Counted from the first letter of the stretch, positions 1-7,489 are shown. The stretch is DNA of 10,837 nt from Methylomicrobium sp. (GCA_007135635.1 SLIO01000202.1:1-10837), one strand, 5' to 3'. Translations and numbers: made by a program. Notes: generated by a model not told the origin, from the letters alone.

Positions 1-179
1 CGATTTCGAAGCCAGGTGCGTTAGGTAACAATAAAGGGTATCGAGGTCAAATTAGCCAAGTTGCCAAAACACAATTCATGTATAACGGCTAGCGCAGAGC
101 GCTGCGAACCATTTGGGGCAGTTATTTTTTTCCGTAACCTTATACCTTTAGCACTTCAAATTTCGGCAGTGCTAGAGGA
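1..179. other. Left edge, no gene recognised
   Basis: I see no convincing coding region here. The only open frame on the plus strand (from about 61) runs into the palindromic repeat, has no ribosome binding site and resembles nothing I know. The 3' neighbours of the ATPase operon, which is transcribed leftwards, would lie to the left of this edge and cannot be seen. Confidence 0.5.
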
Positions 180-325
180 GGCGCCTGGGTGTCCGGTCGA
201 TTTTCGCTCCTGCAAAATCGACATTCACGCCATCCATGGCGCTCATAAAGGCTTTGCCAGCATGGAGCTGGCATAGAGCCCACATGGACGTATTCACGGC
301 GTCCTTTAGCGGACACCCAGGCGCC
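180..325. repeat. Palindromic dispersed repeat, copy 1
   Basis: The element is bounded by perfect 16-bp inverted arms: GGCGCCTGGGTGTCCG at 180-195 and its exact reverse complement at 310-325. Inside are two further hairpins: 197-204 pairs with 214-221 (TCGATTTT/AAAATCGA), and GCCAGC at 256-261 pairs with GCTGGC at 267-272. Bases 282-305 (including ATGGACGTATTCACGGCG) are identical to 7448-7471 in the second copy, and both cores sit a few bases inside the right arm. There is no transposase and no coding capacity, so it is a non-autonomous repeat. It begins about 95 bases beyond the ATPase stop codon and could fold in that gene's 3' transcript region. I recall related repeats in methanotroph genomes but cannot verify this here. 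Confidence 0.85.
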
Positions 326-419
326 GAATTTTGATCTACGACGGGTATATGCATAACGATGATCGCTCTGCGTAAGAACGATAGTGGGATACGAATAATT
401 ACTCGATAGACACCATTAT

Positions 420-3400
420 TCAAGATGACCACTGCTTTATCAATCGCGCAAGAATAGCCTGTTTCAATGCCTGGCTTCCTTGATCCAGCTTCAGTTCCGC
501 TATTTTGGCGTCGGCCTGTTCTTTTAATTCTTCGGTCAAATAGGCCACTTGTTTGTATTCGCCATTTTCGCTCACGATTCGTATCAACGTCGCTTCACTG
601 CCGGCTTCTGCTTTTTGTTGCTCGGCGTGGACGATCGCAAGCTCTTTCAGTCTTCCGCTTAATTCGATTAAACGATAAGCGGCTTCGGTGGTGTTGTTTG
701 GCTTCCATTTATCGGGCGGCGCTTTGCCTAAAAATGCGGCGACCGATTCCAACCAAGCCGTATCGGTGTCTTTGTCGTTCTGCAATCGGATGATGAATGC
801 CTTCAAGCCTACGCCATCGATAGTATAGTTTTCCAGGCCGGAATAGCGTTGTTTCAACGTTTGCCTCAGACTTTTTAGATCGACATTTTCGTTCATGTCG
901 AACGCGTGGCTAAGTTGCTGTTGAAATTGCACCAATAAATTTTGATAGGCTTTGTTCAGGATATTCAGGCTTTCAACCAGAACATTTAAAAAGTCGTTCG
1001 GATTGCTATCGTTAAAGTGTGTTTCGTCGGTATATGCATGGAAACCGCAGGCTTCCGGCAACTCTTTAAATAAGAGTTGCATTGGGCTTTGAGTGTTCTG
1101 GAATGCATCGCGCACGGCCTGAGCTTTTTGGTCCAAATTTCGGCTCGCTAAGGTATAAGGCGGCAATTGATGAATGAATTTGGCCAAGGGTTTGACGATG
1201 TCTAACAGTGTGCTGTTTTCCGGCGATTTTCCGACTAATTTTTCTAAATATTGATTAAAGAGATCGGCTCTAATACCACTAAAATCAAAGGCTTCAATGG
1301 AAAATAACTCAGGCCGCTTTAATAAAATCTCAAAATATTCTGGTGACACATGCGGACAGAACACACCGCTTTCGTATAAAGCTAAGGAGCGTTGTTTTGA
1401 GAGGTAGTAATAGGCGATAAAAAGCAGCGGCACAACACCTTGTTTAATACCGTACGGCGGCTTGCTCAACAATTTATAAAGCGCCGTCAACGGCTGCGGA
1501 CGGCCGTCGGATTTTAAATAGTTATCAATGCCTTGCCATACACGAAACAATTGATAGGCATTATCGGGCGACGGTTCGACAATCTGCCAAAAGCCATTGC
1601 GATTGACATGAATGCCGGTTTCTTTAAAAACCGCTCGGTATATGGATTTTTCGGGCGGATATTTGGTCGAGTCAAACCCTAAGTCTTCCTGGTGCGCATG
1701 GTTTAATAAGGCCGCTACTAATTTATTTCTTGCCGAGCTTGCTTGCGCCGAGATTTTGTTACGGTTAACTAATTCATTTTTGATAATCGGCGTTTTGGCG
1801 TAAACAGTCTGCAAAATTGTAGACAATTGATGTTGCAATGTCTTTTTGTTCGCTATGTTTAGCGTATCGGCTCGCCAAATCCACTGGTTTTGTTCCGGTT
1901 GTTCCAGTATTTGATTTAACAGAAACGCTTCCGTTTGCCGTGCAGCGTTCAATCTGTCTTTCAATTCCCTCCCCGCAACGGGGTCCGATTTTATCTCCGG
2001 ACTTTCGGTTTGAATTCTTTCCAAGGCCAAAACTTCAACTATCGCGTTGTACAGTTGAGTTACATTGTTACACAAGGCAAATAATGTCAGTTCGTTTGCT
2101 TCTTTCGTGATGTCGTAAAAAGCATTGAGTGCGTCCGAATCCTCCGCCAAAAAGAAAATTATGCGCGGCGAATCGTTTTGCTTAATCTGCTTTAAGCTCT
2201 GTTGAGACGAGGCATAAATAGGCTGAAAGTAGCGCAATGTCCCGGTTGCAATGGAATATCTTCTCGCTACGACCGGCAGTAGCGTTTTACGCTTGTTTAA
2301 CACGTCGGATAAATCGATTCGGCCTAGCTGCTGAGTGACTTCATTAACTTGCGCTTCTAGGTCAAAATCACTGCCTTCCCAGATTCGATACTCGGCGCTG
2401 AATTTACGATAGGTGATAATCGATTTAGTTTGCAATGACTCAAGGTCTACAATGACCTGGTCGGTATCTCGGAAGCATTGTTGCAACAATGGGTAACTTG
2501 CTTTTAATCCGCCGTGGGCGCCCATGATATTGAATAAGCCGATGGTCTTTAGCAGTTTGATTTCACTATCTTTAGCATCCCCTAAGCGCTCGATCGCAAT
2601 CAAAACTTCTGTCCAACGTCGATGCGTCGCATGGTCGGAGGTCATGGACGGTTGATTTAGAATAAAGTATTCAAATATTTCCCAAGGCGGCACCCAATCG
2701 CCGACATTATGCAGGCGTTTTAGTCCATCTTGAAATCCGTAATGCTCTTGGCTGCCTAAATAGCTGAATAAGGTGCGCTCATTCTGCGCCACTTTTTGAC
2801 ATAACACTGGTAAAATCAAAGCGGCAATGGGATGTAACGGGTAACATTTTGCTAGTATATCTTCGGCAATTGCGGCTGATACCGAGACCGGTAGGGCATT
2901 TTGTTTAGCAAGTACCGAAATGATTGTTTGCGTCTGTTGTCGTATCGCTATACGCTGAGATTCTGTTAAGTTCGATTTAAAAGCGGCGGCAACGACACGT
3001 AATGTTTGTTCGGCTGATTCCAGGAAAGGAATGCTTTCAAAACGCCCCTGTACTTTTACCCATTCGTTAAGCAGCGTTTCTCCGAGGCCTTTTGAATATT
3101 GTTCAAAAGCCTGATGCATAAGGACGATGAGTAACACATTGGCTTCTCCGCCTTTATAAGCATATTCGGCTAATGCCTGTAACAAATAAATATCGTTAGC
3201 ACCCTGATGTCGTGCTTCGTACTCAAGAAACTTACCTAATTCGTCAATAACAATGAGAACGCCTTTGCCTTGCGCGTGAAGAACGGCTTGTTTCAATCGA
3301 TGCAGTAAAGCAAGCATTTCGCTAACCGTTGCGCCTTCCTGTGCCGCGGCTGCAAGTTCTTTTATGATGCTTGGTTTTTTGCCCTGTTTTTCTTGCCAAA

Positions 3401-3818
3401 AGCTTTCCGCCGCCCAATGCATCGCTTTCAGCAATCGCCTACTCAACGATTCGGAACTACCTGTTAATATTACAGTGCAATAAGCATTGGATTCTTGCGT
3501 ATGGGCAATATATTTTTGCGCCAACGCAGGATTGTGTTTTGTTAACAAGCCTTCTGCCGTAACGCTTGTCATGTAGTTTGGGTGTTCTAGTAAATGCGTC
3601 AGGAAAATGGCAAATGACGATTTTCCGGAGCCATAAGGCCCCACTAATGACCATGCTCTTGGCATGGATTGGTCATTAAACGTCGCGGCAATTTTGTCCA
3701 ACACCAGCATCGCTTTTGATGTTGGAATGTAGGCGTTTAAAATTGGACTTGAATCGATGTCTCTTTCGAGATTGATGGATCGAGTATAGTGCGTATCGAC
3801 TTGTACGAATGCTTCCAT
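420..3818 (-). CDS. Large P-loop ATPase, putative defence-system component
   Basis: This 1132-residue protein has a P-loop NTPase domain near the N terminus. The Walker A motif is GPYGSGKSS at residues 60-68. The Walker B motif is LIVIDELGKFLE at about 188-199, with D192 and E193 the likely magnesium-binding and catalytic acids. It is followed by a hydrophobic strand and histidine (LIVLMHQAF, about 230-238) resembling a sensor strand of AAA/ABC-like ATPases. A segment about 60 residues after Walker B (EWVKVQGRFESIPF) looks like a family signature. The rest, about 850 residues, has no domain I can name; the C terminus is charged and helical. There is no signal peptide or membrane segment, so it should be cytoplasmic. 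The ATG overlaps the stop of the upstream DUF4007 gene by one base (TAATG), indicating translational coupling. Similar large ATPases accompany DUF4007 genes in defence clusters (recalled family knowledge); the exact function is unknown. Confidence 0.85.
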   Translation of the reverse strand: MEAFVQVDTHYTRSINLERDIDSSPILNAYIPTSKAMLVLDKIAATFNDQSMPRAWSLVGPYGSGKSSFAIFLTHLLEHPNYMTSVTAEGLLTKHNPALAQKYIAHTQESNAYCTVILTGSSESLSRRLLKAMHWAAESFWQEKQGKKPSIIKELAAAAQEGATVSEMLALLHRLKQAVLHAQGKGVLIVIDELGKFLEYEARHQGANDIYLLQALAEYAYKGGEANVLLIVLMHQAFEQYSKGLGETLLNEWVKVQGRFESIPFLESAEQTLRVVAAAFKSNLTESQRIAIRQQTQTIISVLAKQNALPVSVSAAIAEDILAKCYPLHPIAALILPVLCQKVAQNERTLFSYLGSQEHYGFQDGLKRLHNVGDWVPPWEIFEYFILNQPSMTSDHATHRRWTEVLIAIERLGDAKDSEIKLLKTIGLFNIMGAHGGLKASYPLLQQCFRDTDQVIVDLESLQTKSIITYRKFSAEYRIWEGSDFDLEAQVNEVTQQLGRIDLSDVLNKRKTLLPVVARRYSIATGTLRYFQPIYASSQQSLKQIKQNDSPRIIFFLAEDSDALNAFYDITKEANELTLFALCNNVTQLYNAIVEVLALERIQTESPEIKSDPVAGRELKDRLNAARQTEAFLLNQILEQPEQNQWIWRADTLNIANKKTLQHQLSTILQTVYAKTPIIKNELVNRNKISAQASSARNKLVAALLNHAHQEDLGFDSTKYPPEKSIYRAVFKETGIHVNRNGFWQIVEPSPDNAYQLFRVWQGIDNYLKSDGRPQPLTALYKLLSKPPYGIKQGVVPLLFIAYYYLSKQRSLALYESGVFCPHVSPEYFEILLKRPELFSIEAFDFSGIRADLFNQYLEKLVGKSPENSTLLDIVKPLAKFIHQLPPYTLASRNLDQKAQAVRDAFQNTQSPMQLLFKELPEACGFHAYTDETHFNDSNPNDFLNVLVESLNILNKAYQNLLVQFQQQLSHAFDMNENVDLKSLRQTLKQRYSGLENYTIDGVGLKAFIIRLQNDKDTDTAWLESVAAFLGKAPPDKWKPNNTTEAAYRLIELSGRLKELAIVHAEQQKAEAGSEATLIRIVSENGEYKQVAYLTEELKEQADAKIAELKLDQGSQALKQAILARLIKQWSS

Positions 3819-4741
3819 TATGCGTTAACCCATTCCCTGTTTTCATAGTGATGGCGTAAAAAACTTAACGATTCGACGTTTTCATCATCGCGAAATAATT
3901 GATTAATCCCTGCGGTCTCATTGATTTGGTAAACGCGCGGATAACGCTCGATTAAGCGCTCAAGCTTGGCTAGTAATTCGCTTTCCGTTAAACGAAATAT
4001 GCTGCCGATAGCAACCCCTTGTTTTTCGCCATACATTAATTCGGCTATAGGCAACGTTGATATTTTACGATGATTAAAAATTTCATTAACAGCGTAACCG
4101 AATACAGCCAAAGGCAAGTGATTGCGACGTTCCAGACGCGTTAAATAATGCTGAGGCGAGGTTCCTGCCGATATCAATTGCAACGAAGCCAACGGCACAT
4201 CTAAGATATCTTCCAGGTCTACTTTTGCCGTTGCTTTTGTCTGGCAATACATTCTTAAAATAAGATTTATTTCGTTCCTGACAGTTCTTTCTGAATGTTT
4301 TCCTGTCAACTCTTGATTAACAAAATCGACAAGCGAGTTGGTCGCTTCATCTACCGTAAACTCGGACTTGTGGAAACAATTGAAAAACCAAAACCAAGCC
4401 GTTGCCAATTCAGCATTAGAGGCTAACAGCCAATGGATTAACCATAGCGTTGCTTCGTCTTCAAGATAAGGATCCCAACCCTGTTCTGAAAATAACGCAT
4501 TTCCGATTTCCGTTGCGTGTAACCCATCCTGACTGACTTCTAACATTTGTGTTGCGCGCAACCAATAACGGATAGCGTTCACCATGTTTTTCCCCACGCC
4601 GAGTTGAACGGTCGCTTCATCGGAAGCGAATATCTCGTTATTGTGCTGAAACGCTTGAAATCCTTTTGTTAGCCAACCGTAACTTTCATGTTGGCCAAAA
4701 GCCGCCTTATTGGGCGTGAGAGGTTTGATTAAGCAATCCAT
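3818..4741 (-). CDS. DUF4007 family protein
   Basis: The 307-residue protein carries features I associate with the DUF4007 family: an N-terminal FGQHESYGWLTKGF (residues 15-28), VQLGVGKNMVNAIRYW (45-60) and an acidic/tryptophan-rich stretch (GWDPYLEDEATLWLIHW, 88-104). The length is normal for the family and the frame is intact. The function is not established; members occur in DNA-modification and phage-defence gene clusters, some with DndC-like sulfurtransferases. It is the first gene of a two-gene operon with the ATPase, sharing one base with it. The ATG at 4741 is preferred because a good promoter lies about 35 bases upstream; a TTG at 4759 would add six residues (MNLHTN). Neither start has a clear Shine-Dalgarno sequence. 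No catalytic motif is obvious, so it may be a DNA-binding or scaffolding partner of the ATPase (inference). Confidence 0.8.
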   Translation of the reverse strand: MDCLIKPLTPNKAAFGQHESYGWLTKGFQAFQHNNEIFASDEATVQLGVGKNMVNAIRYWLRATQMLEVSQDGLHATEIGNALFSEQGWDPYLEDEATLWLIHWLLASNAELATAWFWFFNCFHKSEFTVDEATNSLVDFVNQELTGKHSERTVRNEINLILRMYCQTKATAKVDLEDILDVPLASLQLISAGTSPQHYLTRLERRNHLPLAVFGYAVNEIFNHRKISTLPIAELMYGEKQGVAIGSIFRLTESELLAKLERLIERYPRVYQINETAGINQLFRDDENVESLSFLRHHYENREWVNA

Positions 4742-4776
4742 GTTTGTGTGTAAATTCAATTTTATAAGCAGGCGGC

Positions 4777-4805
4777 ATTATACATTTATCTGCAACTGAC
4801 TTTAA
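4777..4805 (-). promoter_or_regulatory. Probable promoter of the DUF4007-ATPase operon
   Basis: Read on the minus strand, a perfect -10 hexamer TATAAT (4782-4777) follows a TTAAAG -35-like hexamer (4805-4800) with 17-base spacing. Transcription would start near 4770, giving a short leader of about 30 bases before the ATG at 4741 and about 10 bases before the alternative TTG at 4759. This is the only strong sigma70-like match upstream of the operon. Confidence 0.6.
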
Positions 4806-4820
4806 GGCTATGCAAAAAAG

Positions 4821-4884
4821 GGGGGCAGGTAATTTCTTTGTTACGATTTGGTTAATGTCAGGCGATAACAAAGTAACCTGTCCC
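4821..4884. repeat. Imperfect inverted repeat
   Basis: The left arm (4821-4843, containing GGGCAGGTAATTTCTTTGTT) pairs imperfectly with the right arm (4866-4884, TAACAAAGTAACCTGTCCC). There are a few mismatches and small bulges and a loop of about 22 bases. It lies just upstream of the DUF4007 promoter. Sequences of the form GGGACAGGTTACTTT are, from memory, common dispersed palindromes in gammaproteobacteria, sometimes linked to REP-type elements. It has no coding potential. Confidence 0.6.
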
Positions 4885-4906
4885 TGAGGTATCCCCACAA
4901 AACACT

Positions 4907-5046
4907 CGTTCCCATGCTCTGTGCGGGAATGCCGCTTTAGACGCTCTGCGTCGACTGTCGCGGGCAATTGGATTAAGAAACTATAGAGAATGTATCGTTG
5001 CTCTTGTCGGGATTATCGACCCCTGGGGACGCAGAGCGTAGGAACA
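4907..5046. repeat. Fragments of a dispersed palindromic repeat
   Basis: At 4907-4932 a CGTTCCCATGCTCTG sequence is followed by its imperfect complement TGCGGGAATG. Directly after comes the small palindrome GACGCTCTGCGTC (4940-4952). At 5029-5046 the related sequence GACGCAGAGCGTAGGAAC occurs in opposite orientation. I read this as two inversely oriented pieces of a common gammaproteobacterial hairpin repeat with an unrelated spacer of about 75 bases between them. The open frames that cross it on the minus strand have no start signals and are not genes. Confidence 0.55.
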
Positions 5047-5105
5047 ATGAAAGGCATTGGGCCGACATATCGATTTGACGTTGGCTTGACGGCAGTCCGA
5101 GTCAT

Positions 5106-5160
5106 TTGCCTTGATATGCGTCTTGTACCATAATCAGGTATAAATAGGTATAAGCGAGGT
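5106..5160 (+). promoter_or_regulatory. Probable promoter and operator of the parDE-type operon
   Basis: A TTGCCT hexamer (5106-5111) lies 17 bases from CATAAT (5129-5134), a plausible sigma70 promoter 32 bases before the antitoxin ATG. Immediately downstream are two identical AGGTATAA octamers (5136-5143 and 5146-5153), exactly 10 bases apart. A third partial AGGT at 5157-5160 doubles as the likely ribosome binding site. Direct repeats spaced by one helical turn beside the start are typical operators for ribbon-helix-helix antitoxins, so autoregulation is likely (inference). Confidence 0.5.
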
Positions 5161-5165
5161 GCAGA

Positions 5166-5408
5166 ATGGCTAAAAACACGAGTATTACGTTGGGTGATCA
5201 TTTTGATGGATTTATTGCGAGTCAAATTAAAAGCGGTAGGTTTGGCTCGGCCAGTGAAGTAGTAAGAGCAGGACTTAGGCTGCTTGAAAATAATGAAACA
5301 AGATTGCAAGCCTTGAGAAAAGCCCTAGATGAAGGTGAGCGTAGCGATATTGCGGATTACAACTACGATACTTTTATGGCCGAACTTGATAAAGAAATGG
5401 ATGAATGA
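5166..5408 (+). CDS. parD: ParD-like type II antitoxin
   Basis: This 80-residue protein matches the ParD/CopG/Arc family over its length. It opens with a short ribbon strand ([13 protein letters not shown]) followed by the characteristic [19 protein letters not shown] helix-turn-helix segment (about residues 24-42), the DNA-binding and dimerising ribbon-helix-helix part. The acidic C-terminal half (from about residue 43) would wrap around and neutralise the toxin. The ATG at 5166 is supported by an AGGT ribosome binding site at 5157-5160 and by the normal N-terminal length. Its last four bases overlap the toxin start (ATGA), the usual arrangement for coupled antitoxin-toxin translation. It probably represses its own promoter through the repeated AGGTATAA sites upstream. 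Confidence 0.92.
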   Translation: MAKNTSITLGDHFDGFIASQIKSGRFGSASEVVRAGLRLLENNETRLQALRKALDEGERSDIADYNYDTFMAELDKEMDE

Positions 5409-5707
5409 AGGCATTTGAGTTAACTCAGGCAGCAAATAAAGATCTTAGGGAAATAGCTAAATTTACTGAAATTCGCTGGGGTCGAAACCAGCGGTATTTG
5501 TATCTAAAGCAATTTGACGATGTTTTTCATTTTTTAGCCGACAACCCATCTGTTGGAAAGAAATGCGACCACATAAAATTTGGATATAAAAAGTTCCCGC
5601 AAGGAAGCCATATTATATTTTTTCGTGAAGGTACGAATAGCAAGATTACAATAATTCGCGTACTTCATAAAAGCATGGATGTGGAGTCTCAGATTCTAGA
5701 CACATAA
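5405..5707 (+). CDS. parE: ParE-like toxin (RelE/ParE superfamily)
   Basis: This 100-residue protein has the ParE layout. An N-terminal helical hairpin ([21 protein letters not shown], residues about 6-26) is followed by the conserved central region NPSVGKKC and a beta-sheet core with HIIFF. It ends in the family-typical [15 protein letters not shown] (about 83-97). Family members poison DNA gyrase, and the antitoxin encoded just upstream would hold it inactive. The gene is full length with no frameshift, so the module is probably functional. It overlaps the antitoxin gene by four bases. A 6-bp hairpin (AAAGGG 5706-5711 with CCCTTT 5717-5722) begins in the stop codon but has no clear T run after it. 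RelE-type ribosome-dependent activity is a less likely alternative. Confidence 0.9.
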   Translation: MKAFELTQAANKDLREIAKFTEIRWGRNQRYLYLKQFDDVFHFLADNPSVGKKCDHIKFGYKKFPQGSHIIFFREGTNSKITIIRVLHKSMDVESQILDT

Positions 5708-5843
5708 AGGGCGTACCCCTTTGACACCATTCGCTAAAGGCGTTTTTGTTTATCTCGTATCCATTTCCCCCTAACTAAGGTGTCTTTCGAGGCTAGGCAC
5801 AAAGAGCAAAGAGACCATGTTTATATGGGTACGTTATCAGCGA
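5708..5843. other. Intergenic, no gene recognised
   Basis: Between the toxin gene and the MITE-like element I see no gene. The small hairpin at 5706-5722 (AAAGGG, loop CGTAC, CCCTTT) and a weak CGC-TAAAG-GCG stem followed by TTTTTG at 5733-5749 might together end the toxin operon transcript, but neither is a convincing intrinsic terminator. Confidence 0.4.
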
Positions 5844-6006
5844 TATACTTCGCGCGGTCATGTTTGCGGCTTTTATGGCAATGCTATTTTGTTCGAGAGC
5901 AAGGCGCGAAAACAGGCGCATAGCAAGCTATGTAACTGTTTTCGCAACGCCGCTCTCGGACAAAAGAGCGAGTCAGAAAACCGAAAATGTGGCCGCGCGA
6001 AGTATA
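5844..6006. mobile_element. MITE-like 163-bp inverted-repeat element
   Basis: Perfect 14-bp terminal inverted repeats (TATACTTCGCGCGG at 5844-5857, its reverse complement at 5993-6006) enclose a sequence that is self-complementary almost throughout. 5890-5915 pairs with 5936-5962 with few mismatches, and the tip CATAGC (5919-5924) / GCTATG (5927-5932) forms a further stem. The ends can be read as TACTTC...GAAGTA flanked by TA on both sides, as expected for TA-targeting IS630/Tc1-type mobilisation (inference). Two short open frames inside it are by-products of the repeat. It lies about 95 bases past the nqrF stop and between convergent operons, so its hairpin might also limit read-through. Confidence 0.75.
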
Positions 6007-6100
6007 ACATTACTTGAAGGGAGAACATGCGAACGAAAAAGCCCTTAACTTAATGGCGGTGGTGAACAATACGCACTTTACAACCTTGAGTACAAAAGCT

Positions 6101-7330
6101 TCAGAATTTATCAAACAATATATTCTTCGAATCGACGCCGAGATTGATCAACATATCGACCACGGCATCGATCATCACCGGCGGACCGCATAGATAATAT
6201 TCGCAGTCTTCGGGGGCCGGATGGTCTTTTAGATATTCGTCATACAGAATTTGGTGTATGAAACCTGTAGGTCCCGTCCAGTCGTCTTCGGGTAGCGGGC
6301 TCGACAAGCCGACGATCCATCGAAAATTGTCGTGCTCCTGCGCCAGCCGGTCGAAGTCTTCGGCGTAAAATACTTCGCCGAGACTGCGGGCGCCGTACCA
6401 GTAGGATATTTTCCGTTCGCTATTCAGCCGTTTCAATTGATCGAAGATATGCGAGCGCATGGGTGCCATGCCGGAGCCGCCGCCGACGAAGATCATTTCG
6501 TTGTCGGTTTCCCGCGCGAAGAATTCGCCGTAAGGCCCCGATATGCTGACCTTGTCGCCCGGTTTCAGACTGTAGATATAGGACGAGACCTTGCCGGGCG
6601 GTACGTCGGGATCGGAGGGAGGCGGCGAGGATATGCGGACGTTCAACATGATGATGCCTTTTTCTCCCGGGTAATTGGCCATCGAATAGGCGCGCATGAC
6701 CGGTTCGTCGACTTTGGAAACGTATTGCCACAATTTGTATTTATCCCAATCCGGCCGAAACCGTTCTTCGATTTCGAAATCGCTGTATTTGATGGTATGG
6801 GGCGGCACATTGATCTGGACATATCCTCCGGCCCTGAATTCCATGTCTTCGCCGGACGGCAACTCCAATACCAGTTCCTTGATGAACGTCGCGACGCTGC
6901 GATTGGAACGCACCGTGCATTCCCAGTTGCGGATCGAGAACAGTTCCGGCGGCAAATCGAGGCCCATATCGCCCTTGACGGAAACCTGGCACGACAATCG
7001 GTAGCCGGCTTTGATCTGCTGCCGGTTGAGTTTGGCCCGCTCGGTGCCCAGGATAGCGCCGCCGCCTTTTTTGATCACGACCTTACATTGGCCGCAGGTG
7101 CCCTGGCCGCCGCAAGCTGAAGGGACATAGATAGAATTGTCGGCTAAGGCGCCCAGCAATTTGCCGCCCATTGGCACGGTTAGGCTATGCTCCGGATCGT
7201 CGTTAATCGTGAGAGTAGCGTTGCCTTTTTCTACCAGCCGGGCTTTGGCGAACATCACGATCAGCGTTAGCAGTAGAACGATGACTGTAAACAAGGCCAT
7301 GCTAATGATGATTAAGCTGGTATCGCTCAT
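6101..7330 (-). CDS. nqrF: Na+-NQR subunit F, NADH dehydrogenase module
   Basis: This subunit oxidises NADH and passes electrons through FAD and a [2Fe-2S] cluster into the membrane complex. The 409-residue protein starts with one membrane helix (about 5-28). A ferredoxin domain follows, with cluster ligands C73, C79, C82 and C114 ([10 protein letters not shown] then SC). The FAD-binding motif RAYS is at 213-216. The NADH-binding domain has GGGSGM at 283-288, YWYGARS at 310-316 and CGPPVM at 381-386. The length is normal for the family and all key residues are present. The ATG at 7330 is chosen over one at 7363 because GGAGG (7340-7336) stands 5 bases before it and the helix then begins as in other NqrF proteins. 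It is the last gene of the operon, separated from nqrE by 235 bases. A long plus-strand frame opposite it (6332-7120) is a shadow. Confidence 0.97.
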   Translation of the reverse strand: MSDTSLIIISMALFTVIVLLLTLIVMFAKARLVEKGNATLTINDDPEHSLTVPMGGKLLGALADNSIYVPSACGGQGTCGQCKVVIKKGGGAILGTERAKLNRQQIKAGYRLSCQVSVKGDMGLDLPPELFSIRNWECTVRSNRSVATFIKELVLELPSGEDMEFRAGGYVQINVPPHTIKYSDFEIEERFRPDWDKYKLWQYVSKVDEPVMRAYSMANYPGEKGIIMLNVRISSPPPSDPDVPPGKVSSYIYSLKPGDKVSISGPYGEFFARETDNEMIFVGGGSGMAPMRSHIFDQLKRLNSERKISYWYGARSLGEVFYAEDFDRLAQEHDNFRWIVGLSSPLPEDDWTGPTGFIHQILYDEYLKDHPAPEDCEYYLCGPPVMIDAVVDMLINLGVDSKNILFDKF

Positions 7331-7335
7331 GCAGG

Positions 7336-7340
7336 CCTCC
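7336..7340 (-). promoter_or_regulatory. Ribosome binding site of nqrF
   Basis: GGAGG on the minus strand, 5 bases before the ATG at 7330. It decides the start in favour of 7330 rather than 7363 and lets nqrF be translated independently despite the long spacer after nqrE. Confidence 0.85.
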
Positions 7341-7394
7341 GTTCGGTCGTTAGGAACGAGCATGAAGTGACTTCTTCAACAATCGGAAAGGGGA

Positions 7395-7489
7395 TTCGGT
7401 GGCTCGCTTGACAGGTGTCGGCGGCAGGGAAAGCCGCCGTCAAGCCTACATGGACGTATTCACGGCGTCCTGTCAAGCGAGTCACCGAA
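7395..7489. repeat. Palindromic dispersed repeat, copy 2
   Basis: Arms of 21 bases (7395-7415 and 7469-7489, reading TTCGGTGGCTCGCTTGACAG inward) are reverse complements with one mismatch. An inner hairpin pairs CGGCGGC (7419-7425) with GCCGCCG (7433-7439) around AGGGAAA. The 24 bases 7448-7471 are identical to 282-305 of copy 1, in the same orientation and next to the right arm, although the arms of the two copies are unrelated in sequence. It lies inside the nqr operon, where the transcript should form a very stable hairpin between nqrE and nqrF. Confidence 0.85.

Noticed and set aside
180..325. CRISPR array or attachment site at the left repeat
   Set aside because: There is one palindromic unit with no regularly spaced direct repeats, and no integrase or tRNA gene nearby.
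172..432. 86-residue minus-strand frame at the left edge
   Set aside because: It is built mostly from the palindromic repeat 180-325 and has no family resemblance.
4707..4967. 86-residue minus-strand frame upstream of the DUF4007 gene
   Set aside because: It overlaps the DUF4007 start and promoter in another frame and translates dispersed repeats.
5817..6048. Two overlapping short plus-strand frames
   Set aside because: Both read through the MITE-like inverted repeat and lack start signals; the pairing explains the sequence better than coding does.
6332..7120. 262-residue open frame on the plus strand opposite nqrF
   Set aside because: It lies wholly antisense to a certain nqrF, has no recognisable domain or start signal, and is a usual by-product of G+C-rich codon positions.
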